Shown here piece by piece: positions 48,401-56,213 of a stretch of DNA of 64,000 bases (its first letter is position 1; each line of letters opens with the position of its first letter). The translations under genes and the position numbers were made by a program. Source of the DNA: Hyposmocoma kahamanoa (taxonomy: Eukaryota > Arthropoda > Insecta > Lepidoptera > Cosmopterigidae); contig NW_020653900.1 in assembly GCF_003589595.1 (NCBI RefSeq), forward strand, positions 3,979,223 to 4,043,222. The letters are read 5' to 3'. The notes under the pieces are model-generated. The model saw only the letters and a list, made by a program, of their open reading frames with translations. It ran no database searches and had not been told where the DNA came from.

Positions 48401-51400
48401 TATAATAATAACTTGTAAAAATTACTGCAGTCAAGTGTAAAAACAGGATTTTGTAGCATATTTTCACTAAACAAATAATTGTGTTATCATAGTTATCATT
48501 TAAAAGTCTTATTTTGTACAATTTTATAGTATTTAATTTATATATAAATGAATCGTAAATATAAATTACAAAAGCACACAAAATAATCAAATAGCTAACT
48601 GTCCTTTTTCTACACATCGCATGCGCAAAAGATGGAAAGAGACCCATTACGTCAATTTCAAGAAACTTATAAAAACTTCTTGGCCATTTTCATTTGTTCG
48701 AACCACAAGCGATTGAAATATTTAGAACAAAGAAACTATACAGTCGCTTTGATTTTAATCTTATTTTGATTGAAATGGTTTTTTATTAAACCTTAGCAAT
48801 AAAACAAAATATTGTTTTATTCGTTTTACCGACGATTACCTATCAGAAGTCGGAAACTATATTTGCCCGAAATAACGTTAGCTCGAATTTCCATAATGTT
48901 AAATTTTTTTAGGAATATTACAAAACAAAAACTAATTTTGTCTTTGTGAAAAGCATCACAAGTACTTGAAAACGTAACGGTTTTATTATAAATCGGTTTT
49001 CGAAATTACGGATGTTTGAGATTATGTTTAGTTGGAATATCGGTACATTTCTTATAGTACACGCTTATTTTGACATTTATAATATTTCTGTATGTATCTG
49101 CCCAACTCTATTATTTCTTTATGTAAATTTGTACAAAATTCGACATAATAATTATATAAAAATTAATTAATATTTACAACAAAGACTGCTCCATTACTCT
49201 TGTGTTCAAGTAATTTTTAGTCGAAGCTAAATACGTATATGGTGGTGCATTTTGTAAGTATCCAGTAGAAGCTGAATATCGATGCCTTACTTTCTCAAAC
49301 TCGTATCTCATAATAGAGTGATCATTCAGTAGATGGCAAAACTTTCTATTTATTTTAAATTTCTTATCAAGGGTGTTAATTTGGACGCATTACTTTAAAA
49401 ATAGGTAAAAGCCAGTGTGTGAATATGAAGGAAATGCGAGGAGACATCAGCCTGCAAAATTTGTATATGCGTTTTTTCATTTCAGTTACTTTGTGCGAAA
49501 CGAATTTGAGAAAGCAAAGCGACGCTACAGTGTTTTTGGGCCCTTAAATTGTTGCAAGCAAAATTAGGCAGGACTGCAATGATATTACAATTTATATTAA
49601 ATGTTTTAGTCTTTTTTATGTTTCGTCTCATGTCACCTTCATGTCACTACGTTTGTATAGGTTAACTTCGAACATTTTATTTGTAGTTTTTGTATTAGAC
49701 CCTTAGAAGATGGAAAAAAAAAAGGAAATTAAACCCGACGTCTATTTGTTGCTAAGTCAATGGTTTCAATAAAAAGATGTATCAAGATTGTTTACATTTA
49801 GTTATGTTCCTGAACAAATAGACTACAGAAATGTGTCGATATGCGAGATTATTTAAATACCATTATGTAGATATGTAAATAGGCAGCTATGTAGAGTAAT
49901 ACCACTGTGACAGCCAAAGCAACGTTTCTGGGGTATAGCTACTTTCTTCTACAAACTTGGTGCTCAATTTTATTTTATGTAACATCATGTGACGGGACGA
50001 ACAAGTCGTGCGCCTGATAGTAAGCTAGACGCATATCCATAACAGTTACAGTGCCACTCAGAGCTTTAAATCGCAAAGATCTGAGAGGCATTGCCACTGT
50101 GCCCGTCACCCTGTGACGTAAGTTGACAAGTCCCTTGTGCCTGTAATTTTACCAGCACCCTTACCCTTCAAAACCGGAACACAGTAATGCTGACATTACT
50201 GCCTGGCGGCAGAAACAGGAAGGGTGCTATTATACAATTATAATAATAACGCAATAATAATAACACACACACTCATAGCCCCGCACTATGGAAACGTTGT
50301 ATCGCGGATGCTATGGACACATACATAGACAACCACATTTGACAAATCACACCCAAACTCACGAGAGAAATATTTCTCCCGACACGGGAATCGAATCCGG
50401 GACCTCTGCGTGGCAGTGTGGTGACCGTTCCACGGGCTGTTCCGACATCCGTCCGAAACCATTACTGTCAAATAAGTAATACTCGACCAAACATAATACT
50501 CTAATATTTCATCAATTGTTTTCAAAAATGGCGGATGAAAGCAGACACCGTGCAAGCTCTAGGACGCTTGACGGTTTAATGGGCTAATATCATAATATAG
50601 TAAATCTATGGTTTTTACAGAGGTTAAGGCTAATATCATAGAGTTTTGTCTGTTCCGGAGGCACGTTGATTCCGCAATACGCAACATTGACTTTATTACT
50701 TTAATTGTTTTATTTTCTTGCCATATACAGGTCATTCAATTTCACAAAGAAATTGTTCCTTTGAAACACATCCATATTGGCTGCGACGAAGTATATGAGA
50801 TGAATAAATGCAACTTTTGCAAGAATAGACATCTCTCCAAATTGTAAGTAATTTTATGCAATAATAAGTAATATACAGCATTATGATTGCTTAATTTTTT
50901 TTCTAAAATCTACCTTATTTATCATTATAGGGAACTCTACCTGAAGCACGTGTTAAAAGTAGCTGACATTATAAAACATCTCTCTCACAATACAACTGTA
51001 CTTATTTGGAACGATATACTTCTAGAGACAAACAAAGAGTTCTGGAATACAACTGAACACATTAACAATATAGAAGTAGTTTACTGGCACTACAAACCAA
51101 ACATATACCTATCACACTCTGCCTTATATATACAACACAAAGTTTTCCCAAACATATGGATAGCTTCAGCTTTTAAAGGGGCTGATGGTATAAATTCACT
51201 CCTTCCAAATATATCTAATAGAGCGTTAAATACTATGAGCTGGATGACCCAAATTCTAGATTATCGATTTGGAGGAGAAAGCACAGTATACAATTTCAAA
51301 GGAATCTTCCTGACTGGCTGGTCCAGATATAATCATTTTGCATCTGTATGTGATCTCCTCGTACCCTCAATACCAAGTTTACTATTTGATTTACAAATTG

Positions 51401-51849
51401 TCAACCAATTCAGGCATGGAGTTGACGTGAAAGACATGGATAAAGATAACATTCGATTTATTAATGGAAATATACAGAAACGAGTAAAACATGACTTATC
51501 ATGTGATGTCAATTCAAAAAGGACATTTGATTTTACATCGTGCAAGTTCGAAGGTTCGGAATTGTATAGTGTACTTAGCAATTTCGCAACATTAATGAAT
51601 AACATAACTGTTCACGTCAATACTATACTCACACAACGTGATAGGGGAAAAACATTTAAGGATTGGTGTAGCAGAAATTACGAAGAAATAAATAACTTTA
51701 GATCTATATTGCCGCCTCTCTTAACTCCTTATTATGAACAGAGACTAATCAATGAATATGTTCATATAAAATGGTTAGAAGCAAAACACAAAATGTCTAT
51801 TTGCTCTCTACCAAAATTTAGAAAAAATGGTAACTATCATTACAGATAA
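36083..51849 (+). CDS. HEXD: Hexosaminidase D-like GH20 glycosidase, copy 1 (four exons, apparently active)
   Basis: Join 36083-36496, 46327-46518, 50731-50843, 50931-51849: 1638 nt, 545 aa plus stop. All introns are GT-AG, with phases 0, 0 and 2. The protein fits the hexosaminidase D family (GH20, releases terminal N-acetyl-hexosamine from glycans). In order it shows an N-terminal hydrophobic segment at about residues 16-38 after a Lys/Arg-rich start (a type II anchor or uncleaved signal); the first barrel strand (VVVHLDFKG) and NGLLMEYEDMFPFEG; QTFGHMEF at 158-165; the catalytic motif HIGCDEV with Asp221-Glu222; IWNDI at 265-269; VVYWHY at 289-294; and GWSRYNH at 369-375. In GH20 enzymes the Asp orients the substrate N-acetyl group and the Glu is the general acid/base. 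The usual WDDM motif reads WNDI here. Length is normal for the family plus an N-terminal extension. The start is the first Met before the basic and hydrophobic segment. Introns 1 and 2 are swollen by transposons. The family call is firm; the membrane anchor is inferred. Confidence 0.9.
36659..37016. mobile_element. Foldback element, probably Harbinger-derived
   Basis: Inverted ends GGGTCGAAACAC and its partner TGTTTCGACCC, flanked by CTAA on the left and TTAA on the right. GC-rich arms have repeated GCGATGCG words. The interior holds a short plus-strand frame beginning MDRKKRVALLL with a basic tail, at about 36836, resembling the start of Harbinger transposases. Superfamily is tentative. Confidence 0.6.
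37329..37562. mobile_element. MITE B, uninterrupted copy, 234 bases
   Basis: Terminal inverted repeats of about 40 bases, with minor mismatches, begin TAGTCCATTTGT. AT-rich interior without coding capacity. It lies in intron 1 of HEXD copy 1. The superfamily is unclear because no clean target duplication is visible. Confidence 0.75.
37905..38345 (-). pseudogene. LINE ORF2 C-terminus plus 3' UTR, minus strand
   Basis: Minus-strand frame WNSLPESIQRSPSLDSFKQR ending LNS and a stop at about 38185, the typical last residues of CR1/Jockey-type ORF2, then a 3' UTR reaching about 37905. 5'-truncated; in HEXD copy 1 intron 1. Confidence 0.75.
39040..39172 (-). repeat. Family 1 copy, partial
   Basis: Middle part only (GGTAAGGGTGCTGGACAAGT to TTATGGAG), reversed. 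In HEXD copy 1 intron 1. Confidence 0.65.
39207..39450 (+). repeat. Repeat F copy
   Basis: TTAACCGACTTCAAAAAAAG onward, ending at AATTCCACAAACTTTAC. Short form. Confidence 0.72.
39920..40190 (+). repeat. Family 1 copy
   Basis: Near full length, from TATAACATCAAGTGACGGGA to CTACCTTGGATGAGCTCT. Intron 1 of HEXD copy 1. Confidence 0.78.
40810..41010 (+). repeat. Family 1 copy, partial
   Basis: The T-run head and first two thirds are present; it breaks off in the TTGTAATTTCAC block. Confidence 0.7.
41358..41530 (+). repeat. Family 1 copy, 5'-truncated
   Basis: Starts at AGATCTGAGGGGCACTACCA and runs to TACCTTGGACGAAC. Confidence 0.72.
41795..41865. repeat. Penelope-like terminus scrap, inverted
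   Basis: AAATAGTTTCATTTCCGATA, CGCGAAAACCTAAGAACTCC: reverse complement of the 24003-24065 repeat. Confidence 0.4.
42369..42689. other. Unrecognised overlapping frames, both strands
   Basis: A 106-codon plus frame and a 73-codon minus frame (42440-42661) overlap in HEXD copy 1 intron 1. The minus reading (MEKISKLFPKPRAMNGLSLI onward) has the more natural composition and could be a decayed transposon protein. Not assignable. Confidence 0.2.
42785..43057 (-). repeat. Family 1 copy
   Basis: Full-length reversed copy, starting at the CTTGTGAAAGAGTTCGTCCA terminus. Confidence 0.78.
43070..43165. repeat. Penelope-like terminus scrap
   Basis: AATGAAACTATTTTTTCG, then ACCAATGTTTTGGGCCC and CCTATGGTCACAG; parallels 21258-21400. 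Confidence 0.4.
43170..43285 (-). repeat. Repeat E, diverged
   Basis: CAAAATCAAAATAATATTTA, TTCATAGGTAAG, GAGAAGAATGAACAAGAAAC. Confidence 0.5.
43424..43732 (+). repeat. Family 1 copy, near full length
   Basis: One of the most complete copies: T-run, ATCGAATGACGGGAGGAACA, through to AAGGAGCTCTACTGCTACC. Confidence 0.8.
44468..44705. mobile_element. Foldback MITE, 238 bases, in HEXD copy 1 intron 1
   Basis: Left arm ATCGATACCTCCTACGTATG TTG... and right arm ...CGTGGGCGTGGGAGGTATCGAT are inverted. Pairing extends through the TAAGTCAAAATA and TTTTTGCTTTT blocks. AT-rich centre. Confidence 0.75.
44732..44915 (-). repeat. Family 1 copy, partial
   Basis: Reversed; lacks the terminus but keeps AGGCACATGGAACATGTCAA and the CGACTTGTTCGTC end. 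Confidence 0.72.
45130..45585 (-). repeat. Repeat F, long form, reversed
   Basis: Carries the same extra interior segment as 20795-21256 (CGCCTTGAATTGGAGAAATA, AATGAATCTTCATGCGGGAA). HEXD copy 1 intron 1. Confidence 0.72.
46327..46518 (+). CDS. HEXD: HEXD copy 1, exon 2
   Basis: 192 nt, 64 codons, phase 0 at both ends, acceptor TTTCAG and donor GTACGT. It encodes LRKFLQTA through MLTQ, including QTFGHMEF, which is typical of HEXD. It lies 9.8 kb from exon 1 and would be missed without the copy 2 comparison. Confidence 0.9.
46545..46640. repeat. Short tandem array just after HEXD copy 1 exon 2
   Basis: Three units of a CCGTCGTAATCAAATTACAA type, about 30-43 bases apart, starting 27 bases after the exon 2 donor. 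Confidence 0.65.
47061..47088. other. Perfect 12-bp hairpin, 4-base loop
   Basis: ACCACCACAATA, TTGC, TATTGTGGTGGT. In HEXD copy 1 intron 2. Confidence 0.7.
47230..47465 (+). repeat. Repeat F copy
   Basis: TTAACCGCATTCAAAAAAAG to GAGGTCGGTTTTATTAATAC, short form with a deletion near the right end. HEXD copy 1 intron 2. Confidence 0.72.
47595..47850. mobile_element. Element C, MITE-like, copy 1
   Basis: Bounded by inverted repeats containing CTTTCTGAAACTCGTATC and its partner GATACGAGTTTGAGAAAG. It aligns in inverted orientation with 49275-49535. Edges are uncertain by about 10 bases. Confidence 0.65.
47864..48149. mobile_element. hAT-type MITE, 286 bases
   Basis: Same termini and interior as the copy at 51866-52093, flanked by the exact 8-base duplication GGTACTTA (47856-47863 and 48150-48157). 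It is inserted in the head of an older MITE (MITE B) in intron 2 of HEXD copy 1. Confidence 0.88.
48315..49762. mobile_element. Long hAT-type non-autonomous element, 1448 bases, carrying other repeats
   Basis: Left terminus CAGTGACCTACCAACAAATG, right terminus its inverted relative CATTTG-like ending in AAGTCAATG. Exact 8-base duplication GTTTCAAT at 48307-48314 and 49763-49770; the uninterrupted relative at 37500-37510 has this site once. The outer parts match the 286-base copy, and an extra ~1.1 kb in the middle includes a copy of element C. No transposase frame is seen. Confidence 0.85.
49275..49535. mobile_element. Element C, MITE-like, copy 2 inside the long hAT element
   Basis: Inverted relative of 47595-47850 with termini CTTTCTCAAACTCGTATC and GAATTTGAGAAAG. 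It is nested in the 1448-base hAT element, which may have captured it or been its target. Confidence 0.65.
49979..50228 (+). repeat. Family 1 copy
   Basis: Near full length, followed directly by the tail of a SINE at 50239. Confidence 0.78.
50239..50445 (-). repeat. tRNA-derived SINE, third family, reversed
   Basis: ATAATAATAAC tail, CACTCATAGCCCCGCACTAT body, GGAATCGAATCCGGGACCTC head. HEXD copy 1 intron 2. Confidence 0.75.
50731..50843 (+). CDS. HEXD: HEXD copy 1, exon 3 (catalytic exon)
   Basis: 113 nt (37 codons plus 2 bases), acceptor ATACAG and donor GTAAGT. It carries HIGCDEVYEM with the catalytic Asp221-Glu222. The last two bases combine with the first base of exon 4 into a Leu codon. 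Confidence 0.9.
50931..51849 (+). CDS. HEXD: HEXD copy 1, exon 4 (terminal)
   Basis: Acceptor ATTATAG after an 87-base intron; runs to TAA at 51847-51849. It encodes the second half of the barrel, including VVYWHY, the stretch around IASAFKG, and GWSRYNH, plus the helical C-terminal region. Confidence 0.9.
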
Positions 51850-51865
51850 TTTTAATGACTAGAAA

Positions 51866-52093
51866 CATTGACTTACAATTATATGGACGTCGGGTCCGCG
51901 CTAAAAAGTGTCCGCACTTGTAAGGCGCTAAAATCGTATACAGAGCGCGACACTCCGCTTTAGTCGTCATTTGTTCTACGGACAGCGCGATACTGCGATG
52001 ACATAACAATTTAAATTTCGAATAGGTTGACTTGGGACATTTTTTTCGTGGTTTTTGTATTAGACCCGTCGTCCATTTATTTGTAAGTCAATG
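51866..52093. mobile_element. hAT-type MITE, 228 bases, in the 3' flank of HEXD copy 1
   Basis: Begins CATTGACTTACAA and ends with the inverted form TTGTAAGTCAATG; subterminal GGACGTCGGGTC also recurs inverted at the right end. It is flanked by an exact 8-base target duplication ACTAGAAA (51858-51865 and 52094-52101). An 8-base duplication with CA-TG-like termini is the hAT pattern. It has no coding capacity and lies 16 bases after the stop of copy 1, so probably in its 3' UTR. Confidence 0.88.
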
Positions 52094-52185
52094 ACTAGAA
52101 ACCATAGATTTAGTATATAGAAACTATCACAAAAGAATAACAAAACAGAAAGAAATCTCTATCAAGTCACCTTGTCTAGTCTGGT

Positions 52186-52226
52186 CTATGCTTTACAAAT
52201 TTGACATTGAAATTTGTAAAGCATAG
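52186..52226. other. Perfect 17-bp hairpin, 7-base loop, between the HEXD copies
   Basis: CTATGCTTTACAAATTT, GACATTG, then the exact reverse complement. It lies 93 bases right of the hAT MITE and 60 bases left of an AATAAA (52285-52290) that could end copy 1 transcripts. Confidence 0.7.
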
Positions 52227-52460
52227 ATGACACTAAGTTGTCAAGAATGTTTCAAAGTTTATTCATTGGGGTCAAGCTGTGAGAAATAAAATTAGGGAAT
52301 TATGATTTGTATTGTAATAATAATATATGAAATATAAAATTATTAACTAGTGATCAATATCTTTTATTCATCAAGAATAATTCTCATTAAATGCCTAATA
52401 AATGAAAAAACACCAAAATATTTTCTATTGCTTTTTCGATATCAGTTTTAGTTAAATATA

Positions 52461-52856
52461 ATGTCGAAATTCCCAAAGAAAGTACAACCTCTACGTAAAG
52501 CAATTATCATTTGCATTATTGTAGTAGCCACTTTATCAGCCCGTTATTTCACTTCTAATGCAATTACTAAGAGTGACCTGAACAAGTTAAACGTAATCAC
52601 AAAAATGAACCTGAAGAACTCTGCCATAAATGAATCCAACCGTGGGGAAATGAAATCATCACCGATAAACTTGGATTATGTAGTAGTGCATTTAGATTTG
52701 AAAGGAATACCTCCAAAGTTGAGCTACTTGAAGTCCCTGCTGGCAACGTTGAAAAGAAACGGCGTCAATGGCTTGCTGATGGAATACGAGGACACGTTTC
52801 CTTATGAAGGAACATTGGCCAATTTGAGCGTTGCTCATCATTATACGAAGGATGAG
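52461..52856 (+). CDS. HEXD: HEXD copy 2, exon 1
   Basis: 132 codons, donor GTGCGT. It has a basic start, a short hydrophobic segment, a divergent linker, then a barrel start almost identical to copy 1. Confidence 0.88.
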
Positions 52857-55800
52857 GTGCGTCCATTGTCACAGTATATTTATGTAAACTTTTAGATATT
52901 AACAAATAAAACTTTGTCACTTGGTTATGATATGCCATTGTAAAGACTTCATTTTTCAAATGAAGAAACCTGCAATTTTGTAATTACAGGTTTCCTACCA
53001 CGGTATGAGTTTTTGTTTTCCCGATATTTTGGAACGATGACACGCTCCATGGTCGCGAGTTGACTGGAAAGCGGCAGATGACTGCTTTGGGAGCAGACAT
53101 ATCTGTCTACCCTTTACTGTACTGTCTATACTCAAACCATGGTAAGAAACCTGTAAGTAGTTATAATCATTTATAATTACCACGAACGACCGTATTACCG
53201 TTCAAAAGCATTATCCGATGGGACGCGATATTAAGCGTCCGATGTTATTTGTATGACATGGCTTTTATTCAAGACAGATGTCTCGTGTTCAAGTTCCTAT
53301 CACATTGTTCCAGTAAGAATATAGAATTTTTCGTGCAAAATGGCTTACTAGGTCTTATTGAGTTTCACCTCTAATGAGATAGTTTGATTTTACAGTTAAA
53401 AACATTTCTGCAAGTAGCTGCAACATCTGGATTAGAAATCATACCTCTGGTACAGACTTTTGGGCAAATGCAATATGTACTCAAACATGAGGAGTTTCAG
53501 CATTTGAGGGAAAACCCTGCACGCCCTGACACGATTTGCCCTAGCCAAAACGGAAGCTTCGAACTGATTAAAGAAATATTGACACAGGTCCGTATACTTC
53601 ATTACTGAAAGCAGATAGCAGCTTTTTCCATACGTAGGTGAACTTTCAGGTTACATTATGTTCTAACAATAGGTCCAGATCAAACAATAGGTTTCAAAGT
53701 TTCCCTCTGAAAGTCAAATGCCTATGCAAAACTACAATAGGCTGCAAATATGAGTCAAGTTTTCTGTAAACGGAATGAAACTCCGGAAATTTTGTATTCG
53801 TCATCGTCATCATTCAACCATACGACGGCCTCTGCTCGACGACGCGCACATAGGCCTGAGCTAACGATCGCCACGACGATCGGTCCTGCACTGCCCGCAT
53901 CCATCGGCTTCCCGCGACCTTTACCAGATCCTCGTCGGTCCACCTGGTGGGGGCCTACCCACTGAGCGTCGTCCGGTGCGCGGTCGCCATTGAAGAACCT
54001 TTCCGCCCCAATGGCCTTCGGTTCTTTTAGCTATCTGCCCCGCCCACTGCTACTTCATCTGAGCAATTTTTCAGCTATGTCGGTTACCTTAGTTTTTCTA
54101 AGGATTTCCTCATTTCTGATTCTATCACGTAGGGAAATAGCATTGCTCTTGTATTTGTTAGAAATTACAATTTTAATAGATACATATTGTACTGATTTCA
54201 AAACTTTTGTCAGATAAACATTGTGTTAGTTTTTCCCCGCTAGGTTCCTTCATTTTAGACCTAAGGATCCCTATAGTCACACCAAGTTTTTTCTTATTAT
54301 ACGAGCAGGCTTTACCACCTCTTAATTCGTGATTTATACTCTGCAGGTTCTCGGATTTCACCAGTCAATCGCTCCATTGAAACACGTGCATATTGGTGGC
54401 AATAAAATATCGGTATTAAACGAGTGCGCATTCTGTACTAAAAGAAAACTGTCCCATGCGTAAGTAATTTTGTGAACGTTAGAAACTAACTGATAAGAAA
54501 GACTTCACGGACGTAGATGTATACTTTGGTCTGACGTAAGAACACTCTGAAAATCAAAGTTAGTCAATCAGCAATACAAGTTCTCAAATGGTGCATTAAT
54601 TAACTTAAAAGATATTAAGTTCTTTCTGCCCATTGGGGATGTAACTATTTTAACTATCGTGAAGGCGGACAACTGGAATCTTGAATCTAGTACAGAGCAC
54701 GAGAAGTTGGTTTGTTTAATATTAACATATCTGGTTTAGATCCAAAGAAAAAGTTTCAATGTCAGCTTAAAATATGTTACAAGCAGATTTCACGACGCAA
54801 TTTGAAAAAAAATCGAAGCAAGGACAATATGTATCCTCCTGGTCCTACTAGCACTGTATGCTGAAAAACTTACTAGGTCATCTGATCAGGACCACAAATT
54901 AACATGCTGAATATTGCCTGTTGATTTAAGGTTGGCCTATGCTATGTTCCGCTTCTACATTTATGTGGTTTACAGATTTGGTATGAAATTCCCTGCCTGC
55001 AGATTTGTTCCCTGTGCACTTTAACTTATAGGCATTATTATAAGTGTACGTACTCCATCGTTGACGTCATCGTTTCCCATTAGGTGATATGGAGTTGAAA
55101 TACGCACTTGTTTCGTCTATAAAAAAAAGAAAAAATACTTATGTCAGTTATGTAATTACTTTTTAATCTGTATGGTACTGCTTTTTATGTTTGATTGAAT
55201 TAGTCATTCACATAACCTCTTGATTTACTAGTTAGCACTATTTATCGTTGCAGGGAGCTCTTCATGAACTACGTGGTAAAAGTCGCTGATATGGTAAAAA
55301 ATATCGCACCCGAATCAACCACTCTTGTATGGTGGGACATGATTCAATCTATGAGTAATTCTTTAAATAACTATACAGGGCGCTACGACTACATAGACGT
55401 GGTATACTGGTGTTACACTCCCAAAGTAAATATACCACTTGAACTTCTATATAACGTACATAAGAAATTTGCGAACACATGGATAGCTTCGGCATATAAA
55501 GGCGTCGATGAACCAAATTCAAATTTACCGAACATCGTTCACAGAGCCTTAAATACTTTGAGCTGGATGAAGAAAGTTTTAGATTATAATTCAAAAAAAA
55601 CAAACACAGGACACCATTTGAAAGGAATCTTCTTGACGGGTTGGTCGCACCGTCGTCTTATCGAACCTATTTGTAATTTACTCGTGCCCTCGATACCGTG
55701 CCTACTCATCGATTTAACAATCATAAACCAATTCAAGAATAAAGTTATTAATGTAAATGTTGATTATTCTAGAGTAATGAATGATGTAGCAAATTATATA

Positions 55801-56175
55801 AAAATTACATTAAATTGTGATCACAATATCGACTTTACAAACGATTTGACATTCTGCAAATTTGAAGGATATGAATTGTACACTGTAATGTACAACTACG
55901 ACGAAATTTTGAAAAGAATAAACCACGATATTCAGGAGTTACATCATTATGTAAATGTAAGACCAAATGTAAAAATAGGCAATAGCGGCACTATAAAACT
56001 ACAAGATCTTCAGGCTTGGTGTAAAGTTATAGAAGCTGAAATACATAATTTTACAGACGCATTCAAGTCATCTATGGCTCCTTATTATGAAAAGACTGTT
56101 ATTGAGGAATACATCGACGATAAATCTATAGAAGCAAATATGATAATTTATTTGTGCGACACTTCATATTGGTAA
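52461..56175 (+). CDS. HEXD: Hexosaminidase D-like GH20 paralogue, copy 2 (four exons, catalytic pair replaced)
   Basis: Join 52461-52856, 53396-53587, 54347-54459, 55254-56175: 1623 nt, 540 aa plus stop. Introns are 539, 759 and 794 bases, all GT-AG, with the same phases as copy 1. The fold is kept: hydrophobic segment at about 14-27, VVVHLDLKG, NGLLMEYEDTFPYEG, WIASAYKG, LTGWS. Active-site positions differ from copy 1: the Asp-Glu pair is Asn215-Lys216 (HIGGNKI); the QTFGHMEF His and Glu are Gln156 and Gln158; RYNH after GW is HRRL (366-369). There is no stop, frameshift or broken splice site. Known of the family: loss of the GH20 Asp-Glu pair abolishes normal hydrolysis. Inference: either a conserved non-catalytic protein (lectin-like or regulatory) or a young gene decaying by missense change only. 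An AATAAA lies 33 bases after the stop. Confidence 0.87.
52976..53165 (-). mobile_element. Penelope-like terminal fragment in HEXD copy 2 intron 1
   Basis: Matches the 3' end of 19430-20190 in inverted orientation (GGCAGATGAC, CAGACATATCTGTCTACCC, CGCTCCATGGTCGCG). It begins and ends with inverted copies of the CAGGTTTC(C/T)TACCA motif, so it is a small foldback of Penelope termini. Confidence 0.65.
53396..53587 (+). CDS. HEXD: HEXD copy 2, exon 2
   Basis: 192 nt, the same length and phase as copy 1 exon 2. Acceptor TTACAG, donor GTCCGT. It contains QTFGQMQY where copy 1 and the family have QTFGHMEF. Confidence 0.88.
53795..54150 (-). pseudogene. RTE-type RT C-terminal fragment in HEXD copy 2 intron 2
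   Basis: On the minus strand, SLRDRIRNEEILRKTKVTDIAEK, then WRPRTGRRSVG-like and GSRWM-like blocks follow in several frames, ending in a (GATGAC)-type tail at 53795. This is the 3' end of the family represented at 5390-6240. Confidence 0.8.
54347..54459 (+). CDS. HEXD: HEXD copy 2, exon 3 (altered catalytic exon)
   Basis: 113 nt, identical in length to copy 1 exon 3. Acceptor CTGCAG, donor GTAAGT. It encodes HIGGNKISVL in place of HIGCDEVYEM. Flanking residues (PLKHVHIG before, CAFC after) still align, so the change is not a misplaced frame. Confidence 0.87.
55254..56175 (+). CDS. HEXD: HEXD copy 2, exon 4 (terminal)
   Basis: Acceptor TTGCAG; 922 nt to TAA. It aligns along its whole length with copy 1 exon 4. 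The motif after the conserved LTGW is SHRRL rather than SRYNH. Confidence 0.88.
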
Positions 56176-56207
56176 ATACCACTGGGTAGTCTAAATTGTT
56201 GCATTAA

Positions 56208-56213
56208 AATAAA
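56208..56213 (+). promoter_or_regulatory. Likely polyadenylation signal of HEXD copy 2
   Basis: AATAAA 33 bases after the stop codon, in an AT-rich 3' flank. Position and sequence are canonical, but no cleavage site can be proven from DNA. Confidence 0.55.

Larger units (their letters stand above)
47842..49826. mobile_element. MITE B, split by two later hAT insertions
   Basis: Pieces 47842-47863, 48150-48314 and 49763-49826 align in order with the uninterrupted copy at 37329-37562. Removing the two hAT elements and one copy of each target duplication rejoins them. Confidence 0.75.

Noticed and set aside
52186..52226. microRNA precursor
   Set aside because: The stem is only 17 bp with a short loop, below usual precursor length.
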